Notes under the pieces: generated by a model
Seen by the model: only the letters and a program-made list of their open reading frames with translations
What the model was told of the DNA's origin: nothing
Database searches by the model: none
Made by a program: the position numbers and the translations under genes
Source: Lachnospiraceae bacterium UBA5895
GTDB taxonomy: Bacteria > Bacillota > Clostridia > Lachnospirales > Lachnospiraceae
Length of the DNA: 41,380 nt
Assembly (NCBI GenBank): GCA_002431915.1
Contig: DJEP01000032.1
Location: 1-41,380 of the forward strand
Direction of reading: 5' to 3'
Shown: positions 30,916 through 38,450 of the stretch, one piece after another
Layout of the letters: each line of letters begins with the position of its first letter
Position numbering within the stretch: the stretch's first letter is position 1

Positions 30916-32331
30916 TTAATCATCCACGTCAAAATTCTCCAGAATACTCTCCTTTTTCTGAGGCTTCACATCGCCATGACGCACCTGGGTCATGGTCAGG
31001 AATGCCAGCAGAGAGAAGAACAAGGCATAAGGGAACAGGGTATTATAAGATACATTTTCCAGTAGAAATCCGGATAATACCGGTGTCAGAATCTGTGCCG
31101 CCATGGAGAACGTATAATAGGTTCCGGTGAATTTACCCACATCACTGCCGCTGCTCATAGCCACAATCATCGGATAAGAATTTACGTTGATGGCTGCCCA
31201 TGCCACGCCGATCAGAGCGAATGCCACATTGACTAACGGATGATATTCTCTTGCAAAAATAGCGGCTCCGTAGCATGCTGCCATCAACAGGACACCACCC
31301 ATAATCGTCTTCTTACGGCCGATTTTCGCAGAGATGTTGCCGATGGGAATATAGCTTAAAATGGCTGCCACGGTAGCTACCATCAGGCAGTTGGCGAAGC
31401 TTCCGCCCTCCATCTTCCATATCACCTTCGTATAACGGGAAAAGGCTGTGGTTACGGCATTGTACGCGGTGAACCATAAGAAGATGGATGCCAGCATGAA
31501 GTACATACTGCGCTTCACAGCCTTGGGCATTCCTTTGACATTTCCGGTCTTTTCCGCCTGCTGTTTTTCGTAGGACTCCTTTGTCACACTGGTGTCTCCC
31601 ACTGCCTCGATCTCACCGGCAGTCTCCACTCCCTCAGCCATCGCTTTTTCTTCTATGTTTTCTGCATTTGCGGCTTCCGCTTTCTCGACTTCTTCCCGCA
31701 GCTTATTTTCCCGGATGGTGATCACGAGGATGCCCACGGCAATCGCCATGACAGCAGCAATACTTGCGAATAAAGGCAGATAGTCCGGCGTTTCACCTTT
31801 TCCCACCAATACCTTAATCATGATCAATGCATAAACACCGCCCACGGCTCCCATGAGATTGATTACCGCGTTGGCACGGCTGCGCAGGTGATTAGGTGTC
31901 ACATCCGGCATCAGTGCCACTGCCGGGGAACGATACAGTCCCATGGACACCAGGGTAAGGAACAGTACCCCCAGAAAAATCACCTGATTACTGAAGGATT
32001 CTCCGGTGCTCCATCTTGCTTTTTCCGCATTGTCGATCATCGGCAGCAGCATCATGAAGATCACCGCAAGGATCGTTCCCACCACAATGAAGGGCATTCT
32101 TCTCCCCAGCTTCGTATGCACCTTATCCGACAGCGTACCGAATACCGGCAGCAGAAAGATGGCCAGTACATTATCCAGTGCCATGACCGCTCCCGTCATG
32201 GTCTCTCCCAGATGATACGTATTCTGCAAAATCAGTGGGATAATGTTGTCATACATCTGCCAGAAGGAGCAGATGCTAAGAAAAGCCAGTCCGATCAGAA
32301 ACGTTCTTTTGTAGTTTAATTTTGTCTCCAT
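30916..32331 (-). CDS. MFS sugar transporter (SLC45/GPH-like)
   Basis: The 471-residue protein has about twelve membrane segments of the major facilitator type, beginning RTFLIGLAFLSICSFWQMYD, with the loop motif GTLSDKVHTKLGRRMPF and the second-half equivalent GNISAKIGRKKTIMG. It resembles the SLC45/sugar-cation symporter group rather than drug exporters. The central cytoplasmic loop (about 215-275) is long, acidic and low in complexity (EKAEAANAENIEEKAMAEG). It is the last gene of the galactan operon and may import a galacto-oligosaccharide or export a product. The start is ATG 32331 (METKLNYK), and its AGGGAGG site lies in the 3' arm of a perfect hairpin, which should limit its translation. 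Confidence 0.88.
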   Translation of the reverse strand: METKLNYKRTFLIGLAFLSICSFWQMYDNIIPLILQNTYHLGETMTGAVMALDNVLAIFLLPVFGTLSDKVHTKLGRRMPFIVVGTILAVIFMMLLPMIDNAEKARWSTGESFSNQVIFLGVLFLTLVSMGLYRSPAVALMPDVTPNHLRSRANAVINLMGAVGGVYALIMIKVLVGKGETPDYLPLFASIAAVMAIAVGILVITIRENKLREEVEKAEAANAENIEEKAMAEGVETAGEIEAVGDTSVTKESYEKQQAEKTGNVKGMPKAVKRSMYFMLASIFLWFTAYNAVTTAFSRYTKVIWKMEGGSFANCLMVATVAAILSYIPIGNISAKIGRKKTIMGGVLLMAACYGAAIFAREYHPLVNVAFALIGVAWAAINVNSYPMIVAMSSGSDVGKFTGTYYTFSMAAQILTPVLSGFLLENVSYNTLFPYALFFSLLAFLTMTQVRHGDVKPQKKESILENFDVDD

Positions 32332-32337
32332 AAGAAA

Positions 32338-32374
32338 ACCTCCCTTTGATAAATTCATTTTATCAAAGGGAGGT
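32338..32374 (-). promoter_or_regulatory. perfect hairpin hiding the MFS ribosome-binding site
   Basis: On the minus strand ACCTCCCTTTGATAAA (32374-32359) pairs perfectly over 16 bp with TTTATCAAAGGGAGGT (32353-32338), with the loop ATGAA. The GGGAGG in the 3' arm is the ribosome-binding site of the MFS gene, seven bases before ATG 32331. TTTTCTT follows, so it could also act as a leaky terminator between the ABC genes and the MFS gene. Confidence 0.85.
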
Positions 32375-32426
32375 CCTCCTAGCAATCATTACTATGTAAA
32401 ATTTATGTCTTTAAAATCTGTATTGC

Positions 32427-33272
32427 TTATCCTTTCACACCGCCTGCCACCAGTCCACTCTGGATAAATCTCTGCAGACACATGAAAACAATCATAATTG
32501 GCAAGGATGAGATCACCGCTGCTGCTGAAAACAGCGTCCAGTGAGCAGCAAACTGATCACTGATAAAGGACTGTAATCCCAACGCCAGCGTCATTTTTCC
32601 CGGTGTCTGCAAAAAAATCGATGTGATTACATATTCGCTGTAGGTTGCTATAAAAGAAAACAGGAAAATCACCGCAAGCTGCGGCATGGCAAGCGGAATG
32701 ATAATCTTGTAAAACACCTGAAACTGATTCGCCCCGTCTACCATTGCTGCCTCATCCAGTTCCACCGGCAGACCATCGATATAGGATTTTAACAGCCAGA
32801 TATTGTACGCACTGCCTCCCGCCAGCACAAAGATTAACGCAAGACTGCTGTCAACCAGCCCAAACCTATAGATCAGAATATAGTAGCCTGCCACTGCCAT
32901 ACTGTTGGGAAATACCTGCAGCACCAGCAGCGACATGAGTCCATATTTTCTTCCGATAAAACGCAGTCTTGCAAATGCATATGCCGCCAGAGAAGTAATC
33001 ACAAGCTGGATCGTCGCCACAATAACGCAAAACTTCAGGGAATTCCATACCCATACAGTAAAATCCGTCTCTCGAAACAGCGTCACATAGTGTTCCACAC
33101 TGAACTTTTCCGGAAAAAGAGAGGACAGAAAAAAACTGTCGCCCGCCGAAAAAGAAGACATTACGATCCACACTACCGGAAACAGCACCAGTATTATGGT
33201 GATCCAGATTACAATACGGCTTCCCCAGAGCGCACGCATTTCCGAACCGTTCATTTTCTCTCTGCCAGGCAT
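32427..33272 (-). CDS. carbohydrate ABC transporter permease (MalG type)
   Basis: This 281-residue inner-membrane permease has six predicted membrane segments and the EAA loop DEAAMVDGANQFQVFYKIII, which couples to the ATPase. An N-terminal segment IVIWITIILVLFPVVWIVMS and a C-terminal RFIQSGLVAGGVKG are typical of MalG-like proteins. It pairs with the MalF-type permease directly upstream; the stop of that gene abuts this start, with AAGGAGGTG eight bases upstream of ATG 33272. A later ATG at 33254 is less likely. No ATPase gene is present, so a shared MsmK/MsmX-type ATPase is expected. The substrate is probably a galacto-oligosaccharide by context. Confidence 0.93.
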   Translation of the reverse strand: MPGREKMNGSEMRALWGSRIVIWITIILVLFPVVWIVMSSFSAGDSFFLSSLFPEKFSVEHYVTLFRETDFTVWVWNSLKFCVIVATIQLVITSLAAYAFARLRFIGRKYGLMSLLVLQVFPNSMAVAGYYILIYRFGLVDSSLALIFVLAGGSAYNIWLLKSYIDGLPVELDEAAMVDGANQFQVFYKIIIPLAMPQLAVIFLFSFIATYSEYVITSIFLQTPGKMTLALGLQSFISDQFAAHWTLFSAAAVISSLPIMIVFMCLQRFIQSGLVAGGVKG

Positions 33273-34184
33273 TTAATCCACCTCCTTGAATGAGCCGGAC
33301 AAATGCATGTTCACCAATGTAAATATTCCGACAATAATAAAGATCAGTACACTAAATGTAGCAGACAACTCGTACCGGTTAGACCATGTAGTCATTTTGT
33401 AAGTCGTACTTGCCAGAATATCCGTATAACCGGCAAACTGGTTGTCTACTCTGGCAGGACCGCCCTGCGTTATCATATAGATATTTCCGAAATTGTTGAA
33501 ATTCGCCGCAAACGAAGAAATCACCAACGGGATAGAAAGCTTCGTCACCATAGGAAGTGTAATACTTTTAAAGCACTGAAACTTCGATGCCCCGTCAATC
33601 TCCGCCGCTTCATAATATTCCGTGGAGATGGATTGCAAGCCTCCCAGACAGGCATTCATCATATAAGGAAATCCCAGCCATACATTGACAATGATCAGCC
33701 CGATCCTCGCCCAAAGGGGATTCGTCAGCCATGGGATGTTCCATGCAATTCCGATTACATGAAGCAGATTATTGATCCCGCCGTATTGCTCATTTAACAA
33801 TCCCTGCCATGCAAGAATAGCGATTGTGGACGGCAATGCCCACGGTACGATCAGTATTGCCCGATATATTTTGGATTCCTTCATATGCGGATTGTTCAGA
33901 AGAATTGCCAGCAGCAGTCCCATAGCATAGGAACCCACCGTACTGAATATCGCAAAACAGATCGTCCACCCAAGCACCGGGAAAAACACACTTTTAATAC
34001 TCCCGGAAAAAACTGTCAGATAATTGTCTGCTCCCACAAAAGTGTAATCTCCCAAATGGTACATATTATAATTCGTGAAAGACAAAATAACCGTATACAG
34101 AATTGGCAGACAAGTCACCAACAATATGGTAATCAGTGTCGGTGCCAGATAGGCATATGCCATACCATTCTTTTTCTTCTTCAT
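33273..34184 (-). CDS. carbohydrate ABC transporter permease (MalF type)
   Basis: The 303-residue permease has six membrane segments and the EAA loop YEAAEIDGASKFQCFKSITL. Its start AYLAPTLITILLVTCLPILY and the block GFPYMMNACLGGLQSI are typical of MalF/UgpA-like proteins of Gram-positive sugar importers. The ribosome-binding site AGGAAAG overlaps the end of the binding-protein gene. It works in a complex with the MalG-type permease, the upstream lipoprotein and an ATPase encoded elsewhere. Context points to galactan-derived oligosaccharides. Confidence 0.93.
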   Translation of the reverse strand: MKKKKNGMAYAYLAPTLITILLVTCLPILYTVILSFTNYNMYHLGDYTFVGADNYLTVFSGSIKSVFFPVLGWTICFAIFSTVGSYAMGLLLAILLNNPHMKESKIYRAILIVPWALPSTIAILAWQGLLNEQYGGINNLLHVIGIAWNIPWLTNPLWARIGLIIVNVWLGFPYMMNACLGGLQSISTEYYEAAEIDGASKFQCFKSITLPMVTKLSIPLVISSFAANFNNFGNIYMITQGGPARVDNQFAGYTDILASTTYKMTTWSNRYELSATFSVLIFIIVGIFTLVNMHLSGSFKEVD

Positions 34185-34191
34185 ATCTTCA

Positions 34192-35388
34192 CTACTTTCC
34201 TGAATTCATCAATTCAACAGCTTCTTCCAGTTGCGCCACCATATTTTTCGCCGCTTCCTCTGGTGTCTGCTCACCTGACCACATGGAACGGATATTATTG
34301 GCATGAATGCTCCATAGCTGACCCATCTCGGATACGGTAGGCATCGGTTCTCCCCGATTAATCTGTACGATAAATGCTTTCGCGTAAGCATTCTCCCTGA
34401 TCTCTTCCAGTTCCTGATCGGACAGTCTTGCAGGAATACGGTCACCTGCTTCATACAGATCTTTTGCACCGTTTTCAATCAGATATTTGATAAAACTCCA
34501 TGCCGGCTCCTGTTTATCACTGTCCTTACCCACAAAGCTTACCTGGGTTCCCACCGGTGTTACGAATGCCTGACTGTGAAATGTCGGCATCTCCGTGATG
34601 CCGAAGGGTGTCTCTGCCGAAGTAAAACCGTCAATATCCCAAGGGCCTCCGATATAGTACGCACATTTTCCGTTCTGGAAATTGCTTCTGGCAATATCCG
34701 CCGTGACATCTGCCGTGATCAGGCCATAGCGGTTACACAGATCATCAATGAAATGATACGCCTGTACTGCCCCATCATTTGCCAGGCCAATGTTCGACGT
34801 ATCATAAGCACCATTCTGATAATTAAAAATATAGCCGCCGCAGGCTCTGACAAATCCCAGATCATAATAGATACTGGTGGCATCAAACTGCACACCGCCG
34901 TTCTCCACTGCCTGTTCCACCAGTTCCTCCCAGGTCGCAGGCACTTTTTCTACCATGTCCGTATTATAGAATAAAGCGGTTGTCTCCACTGAAAGAGGTG
35001 CTGCATATCTTTTGCCGTCCACATAGCATGCCTGAACTGCAGCTTCGGAAAAATCCGCATCATTATAAAGTTCTGCCGGTACTTCCGCTGTCAGGTCTGC
35101 ATTCACATAATCCGCAAGCTGGTCATTTGGGATACCCACTACAGCATCCGGTCCCTCGGCACTTTTCACCGCCTGTGCAAACTGTTGCACCGACGGGGAC
35201 TGGTGGATCACCTCCACCTCATATCCATTCTGTTCTCCCCAGGTATCTGCATATTCCTGGAGTGTATCCACTTCCACGTTCATATTCGTCCAGATCACCA
35301 GTCTGTTATCCTCTTTTTTACTTCCGCATCCGGTCAGTGTCCCCACCGCCAGTGCAATGCACAACATCGATATGATTCCTTTTTTCAT
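34192..35388 (-). CDS. extracellular sugar-binding lipoprotein of ABC transporter
   Basis: The 398-residue protein has a lipoprotein signal peptide (MKKGIISMLCIALAVGTLTGC, lipobox LTGC), so it should be tethered outside the membrane. The mature part matches family 1 solute-binding proteins of the maltose type: RLVIWTNMNVEVDTLQEYAD, YAAPLSVETTALFYNTDMV, VPATWEELVEQA, FQNGKCAYYIGGPWD. It delivers sugars to the MalF/MalG permeases encoded downstream. I start it at ATG 35388, with GAGG eight bases upstream; ATG 35394 would touch the site. It begins 13 bases after the GH53 stop. The ligand is probably a beta-1,4-galacto-oligosaccharide, by inference from the GH53 neighbour. Confidence 0.93.
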   Translation of the reverse strand: MKKGIISMLCIALAVGTLTGCGSKKEDNRLVIWTNMNVEVDTLQEYADTWGEQNGYEVEVIHQSPSVQQFAQAVKSAEGPDAVVGIPNDQLADYVNADLTAEVPAELYNDADFSEAAVQACYVDGKRYAAPLSVETTALFYNTDMVEKVPATWEELVEQAVENGGVQFDATSIYYDLGFVRACGGYIFNYQNGAYDTSNIGLANDGAVQAYHFIDDLCNRYGLITADVTADIARSNFQNGKCAYYIGGPWDIDGFTSAETPFGITEMPTFHSQAFVTPVGTQVSFVGKDSDKQEPAWSFIKYLIENGAKDLYEAGDRIPARLSDQELEEIRENAYAKAFIVQINRGEPMPTVSEMGQLWSIHANNIRSMWSGEQTPEEAAKNMVAQLEEAVELMNSGK

Positions 35389-35401
35389 AGTCATTCCTCA
35401 C

Positions 35402-36475
35402 CTACATTGTTTTCATATGCAGCAGGGCACTGTTGGCATTGCCGGCTGCATCAAATAATGCCATATTCGCCATGGCGTTGCCGGCTGTCATTTTTTCCTG
35501 CATATACTGACTTCCGCTCGTGCTCGCCCAGGTACAATCCGGAATTGGGAGCCATGCGGGTTCCCAGTAAAACACACCGATTCCTCTGTCCGCCTTAACC
35601 TTCCTGACTGTAGTCATCAGATCCCTTAAGAACTGCTCCTGTCCTTCCTGTGTGGCAGGATATCCGGTAGCCTCTTCCTCCTTCTCGGAATAGACGATTC
35701 CTTTACATCCCAGGGTATCCGTAGTATAGCCGATGGAAGTCTCTACCACCAGTACATTCTTGCCGTAACGGGCACTGATATCGTTCATATTATTCTGCAA
35801 TTGCTCCAGAGAGCCGTTCCAGTGCGGATAGTAGGACATTCCGATCACATCATAATCCAATGCAAACGGTGCGATTCGGTCGAACCACTGCCTGTAAAGC
35901 TCATTGTTGGTGCCGAAATCCAAATGCAGCACGATTCCTGCCCCGGGGCACTCTTCCCTCACCCCCCGGATCCCTGCCTGCAAAAGCCTTGCCATATTCT
36001 CCGTCTGCTCCACATAACCGTCCGGCCAAAGAAGACCCTTGGTAATCTCATTGCCGACCTGCACCATTTTCGGAATTAGCTTGTGATTCTTAAGTGCCTT
36101 CAACGTATTCACGGTATGCAGATACACTGCAGTCTCCAACGCTTCTCCCCGCAGCTTCTGCCATGCCTTCGGCTTAATCTGTTTGGCGGGATCTGCCCAA
36201 AAATCGCTGTAATGAAAGTCTATCATAAAGTCCATTCCGTTTTCCACAGTTCTTTTGGCAATTTCTATGGTAGTCTGTAAATCATTGCCCCCGCCACCGT
36301 AGGAGTTACCCATCTCATCAAACGGGTCTGACCAGATCCGGAGCCGTACCATGGTCGTTCCGCACTTCTTCAAGATACAAAACAGATCCTCCTGTTTTCC
36401 GTTTATGTAATAGGACGCTCCGCTGGCTTCCAGTTCCTTCACCATAGAGATGTCCATACCCTTGATAAATTCCAT
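35402..36475 (-). CDS. GH53 endo-beta-1,4-galactanase, no signal peptide
   Basis: GH53 enzymes cut beta-1,4-galactan, a pectin side chain. The 357-residue protein covers the whole catalytic barrel: FIKGMDISMVKELEASG, TMVRLRIWSDPFDE, FMIDFHYSDFWADPAKQ, the acid/base Glu in QVGNEITKGLLWP, VIGMSYYPHWNG, and the nucleophile Glu in VLVVETSIGYT. Unlike most galactanases it has no signal peptide, so it should act in the cytoplasm on imported oligosaccharides. The start is ATG 36475, two bases after the stop of the CBM lipoprotein, with AAGGAG overlapping that stop, so translation is coupled. Possibly both genes derive from one secreted CBM-GH53 protein; this is inference. Confidence 0.94.
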   Translation of the reverse strand: MEFIKGMDISMVKELEASGASYYINGKQEDLFCILKKCGTTMVRLRIWSDPFDEMGNSYGGGGNDLQTTIEIAKRTVENGMDFMIDFHYSDFWADPAKQIKPKAWQKLRGEALETAVYLHTVNTLKALKNHKLIPKMVQVGNEITKGLLWPDGYVEQTENMARLLQAGIRGVREECPGAGIVLHLDFGTNNELYRQWFDRIAPFALDYDVIGMSYYPHWNGSLEQLQNNMNDISARYGKNVLVVETSIGYTTDTLGCKGIVYSEKEEEATGYPATQEGQEQFLRDLMTTVRKVKADRGIGVFYWEPAWLPIPDCTWASTSGSQYMQEKMTAGNAMANMALFDAAGNANSALLHMKTM

Positions 36476-36477
36476 GA

Positions 36478-37041
36478 TCACTCCTTCACCAGCGTAAGAT
36501 CATCGATGGTGCCCCATCCGCCGGGTGCTGTAGTAACACGTACACCTACCGTGATTTCTCCGTCCGCAGGCTTCAAATCCGGTATCTCTGCAGTGTACCA
36601 GTTCACATAGCCGTTCAGTTCTCCGTCCACTTTGATTTCTTCCCCGTTTACCACAGCGTAGAAATACACCGTTGCATTTTTATCCCCTGCGGCATCTCCC
36701 TGGATATGTGCCGTCAGTTTGTAAGCGCCTTCCTCCAGTCCGTTCACCGTCTGTTCTGCGGAAAAATCCACATTACTGCTGCCGGAATAAAAATGCAGGG
36801 ACTGTACCCCCTCGAAACAGTCAGTATCACGATCATAGATATTCAGTTCCTCTGTGGAATCGTTCACATTATTTACCGTCCATCCGGTAAAATCAGTCTC
36901 TTCAAAGCTACCATTAATTAGATAATTACCATTCTCATCTGCTGTTGCTTTCTCACCGTCTACATTGTTTGTGCTTCCGCATCCTGTCATTGCCGCGATC
37001 ACTCCTGCCGCCAACAAAATCCCCAAAAATTTCTTTCTCAT
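36478..37041 (-). CDS. CBM61-like galactan-binding lipoprotein
   Basis: This 187-residue protein has a lipoprotein signal peptide (FLGILLAAGVIAAMTGC, lipobox AMTGC), a short linker and one beta-sandwich domain from about residue 40. The domain resembles CBM61, known from galactan-active enzymes: LINGSFEETDFTGWTV, GVQSLHFYSGS, EQTVNGLEEGAYKLTAHIQG and the closing APGGWGTIDDLTLV. It has no catalytic domain, so it would act as a surface galactan catcher. It is the first gene of the operon. The start has AAAGGAG upstream, and a promoter with a LacI-type operator precedes it. CBM assignment is by pattern recognition and would need a profile search. Confidence 0.82.
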   Translation of the reverse strand: MRKKFLGILLAAGVIAAMTGCGSTNNVDGEKATADENGNYLINGSFEETDFTGWTVNNVNDSTEELNIYDRDTDCFEGVQSLHFYSGSSNVDFSAEQTVNGLEEGAYKLTAHIQGDAAGDKNATVYFYAVVNGEEIKVDGELNGYVNWYTAEIPDLKPADGEITVGVRVTTAPGGWGTIDDLTLVKE

Positions 37042-37091
37042 TAATTTTCTCCTTTCAATCTTTCTAAAATTAATGTTTTACTTTTATTATA

Positions 37092-37143
37092 GTAAATTAT
37101 TTACCTTTAGAAAAAATATAGCATCATTACCTCTTTTCGTCAA
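37092..37143 (-). promoter_or_regulatory. galactan operon promoter and LacI-type operator
   Basis: On the minus strand TTGACG (37138-37143) and TATATT (37115-37120) are 17 bases apart. The perfect dyad GTAAAT-A-ATTTAC (37092-37104) lies a few bases past the expected start, the classic place for a LacI-family repressor. It lacks the central CG of many LacI operators. Confidence 0.65.
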
Positions 37144-37220
37144 TGCCTCTTGTTCTTTTTTTACCCTATTGCCAAATTTAGCAAGTATCTTTTGTCAGTT
37201 TTATACAAAATAAGCATACA

Positions 37221-37252
37221 AAAAGAGAGGCCTGTTCCGTCACCTCCCTTTT
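37221..37252 (-). terminator. LacI-family gene terminator
   Basis: On the minus strand AAAAGGGAGG (37243-37252) pairs with CCTCTCTTTT (37221-37230) over 10 bp with one G-T pair and is followed by T residues, 40 bases past the regulator stop. It separates the regulator from the galactan operon. Confidence 0.78.
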
Positions 37253-37291
37253 AACTTTTTTCTATTTATTGTTCATTGACTTATTATTGAT

Positions 37292-38275
37292 TTAGCAGCT
37301 CTTGCGAAAAATTGGAATCCCGTTCACAAAGACAAGCTTTGTCACTTTGCCACCATACAGCACCCGGTTTCGCAGCAGATTCAATGCCGTCTCACAAATG
37401 CAGGGAATATCAATATGTATGGTTGTCAACGGTGGAGACAGATATTTGGCTATATTCACATCATTGATGCTGAAAAGCGCCATCTGCTCCGGCACCTGTA
37501 TCCCTTTTTCATTCAGTGCCTGCAATACTCCCACTGCCAGTGTATCGCTCGCAATGCACAATGCGGTGGGCAGGGAACTTTTCTTCAGTAATTCTCTTCC
37601 CATGCGATAACCTTCATCCACGGTGAATTTCTCCGAGATCAGGATATATTTCTCCTCCAGACAATGATAATATGCCACACTTTGCCGAAAGGACCATTCT
37701 CGGATATCCATGGAGGGCTTCCCCGTATCAATATTCCGGTCGCTTCCGCCAATAAACCCGATCTTTTTATGACCCTTTTCCACAAAATAATCTACCATCT
37801 GTGTCACGAAGGAATCCATATTGGGTCTAACCGCATCAAACAATTTTTCATCCGGTGATGTGCCGATGAACACTCCTCTGGGGCAGATTTTATACAATTG
37901 ATTGATCTCTTTGCGGGTCAGCCAGCCTACGGCAATAAAGGCATTCAGATCCCTGGGGATCACGCTCATACCATCTCTGCGGTCATAAATCTGCAGTCGG
38001 ATATTCATTTTTTTTGCCTGCTTTATAACTTCCTCCCTGACACCGCGGTAAAACACATCCTCCAATTCATCCTCATTATCCGTAAAATACAAAAGCGCAA
38101 CATTTTCAATTTTAGGATAAATAACTTTTTTCTTATAGCCAATCTTCTCCGCTGTGGCAAAAATGGCCTCTCTCGTTTCCTCACTGACGGAAATTCCTTC
38201 ATCGTAATTCAATACTCTGGAGACCGCTGCGCTCGACACACCCACGATCTCTGCAATCTCTTTAATCGTTGCCAT
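37292..38275 (-). CDS. LacI/GalR-family transcriptional repressor
   Basis: The 327-residue regulator has a LacI helix-turn-helix (residues 1-25, TIKEIAEIVGVSSAAVSRVL), the hinge region (about 45-58) and a periplasmic-binding-like sensor domain: MDSFVTQMVDYFVEKGHKKI, FIGGSDRNID, LCIASDTLAVGVLQALNEKG, FSINDVNIAKYLSPPLTTI. Start ATG 38275 has GGAGG six bases upstream; the frame continues to 38287. It sits directly before the galactan operon on the same strand and probably represses it from the GTAAAT dyad; a similar sequence lies in its own promoter spacer. The inducer is probably galactose or a galacto-oligosaccharide, by context only. Confidence 0.93.
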   Translation of the reverse strand: MATIKEIAEIVGVSSAAVSRVLNYDEGISVSEETREAIFATAEKIGYKKKVIYPKIENVALLYFTDNEDELEDVFYRGVREEVIKQAKKMNIRLQIYDRRDGMSVIPRDLNAFIAVGWLTRKEINQLYKICPRGVFIGTSPDEKLFDAVRPNMDSFVTQMVDYFVEKGHKKIGFIGGSDRNIDTGKPSMDIREWSFRQSVAYYHCLEEKYILISEKFTVDEGYRMGRELLKKSSLPTALCIASDTLAVGVLQALNEKGIQVPEQMALFSINDVNIAKYLSPPLTTIHIDIPCICETALNLLRNRVLYGGKVTKLVFVNGIPIFRKSC

Positions 38276-38323
38276 GCAAACCTCCACTATATCAATGAAT
38301 CTTGTTCTTATCTTTCAGTAATC

Positions 38324-38351
38324 ATTTTACATAAATATTTTACTCTGTCAA
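38324..38351 (-). promoter_or_regulatory. LacI-family gene promoter with operator-like spacer
   Basis: TTGACA (38346-38351) and TAAAAT (38324-38329) are 16 bases apart on the minus strand. The spacer contains GTAAAATATTTAT (38331-38343), which matches 10 of 13 positions of the dyad at the galactan operon, so autoregulation is possible. Confidence 0.6.
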
Positions 38352-38368
38352 GATTTCACACTTTTTCC

Positions 38369-38396
38369 TTGAAATATGTGGGTTTTTATGTATAAT
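38369..38396 (+). promoter_or_regulatory. ABC-F gene promoter
   Basis: TTGAAA (38369-38374) and TATAAT (38391-38396) are 16 bases apart, about 55 bases before the ABC-F start codon. Confidence 0.7.
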
Positions 38397-38450
38397 GGTA
38401 AGAGTGGCTTTGTAACACATTTAATAAGAAGAATAACAAGAGGTTTAAGA

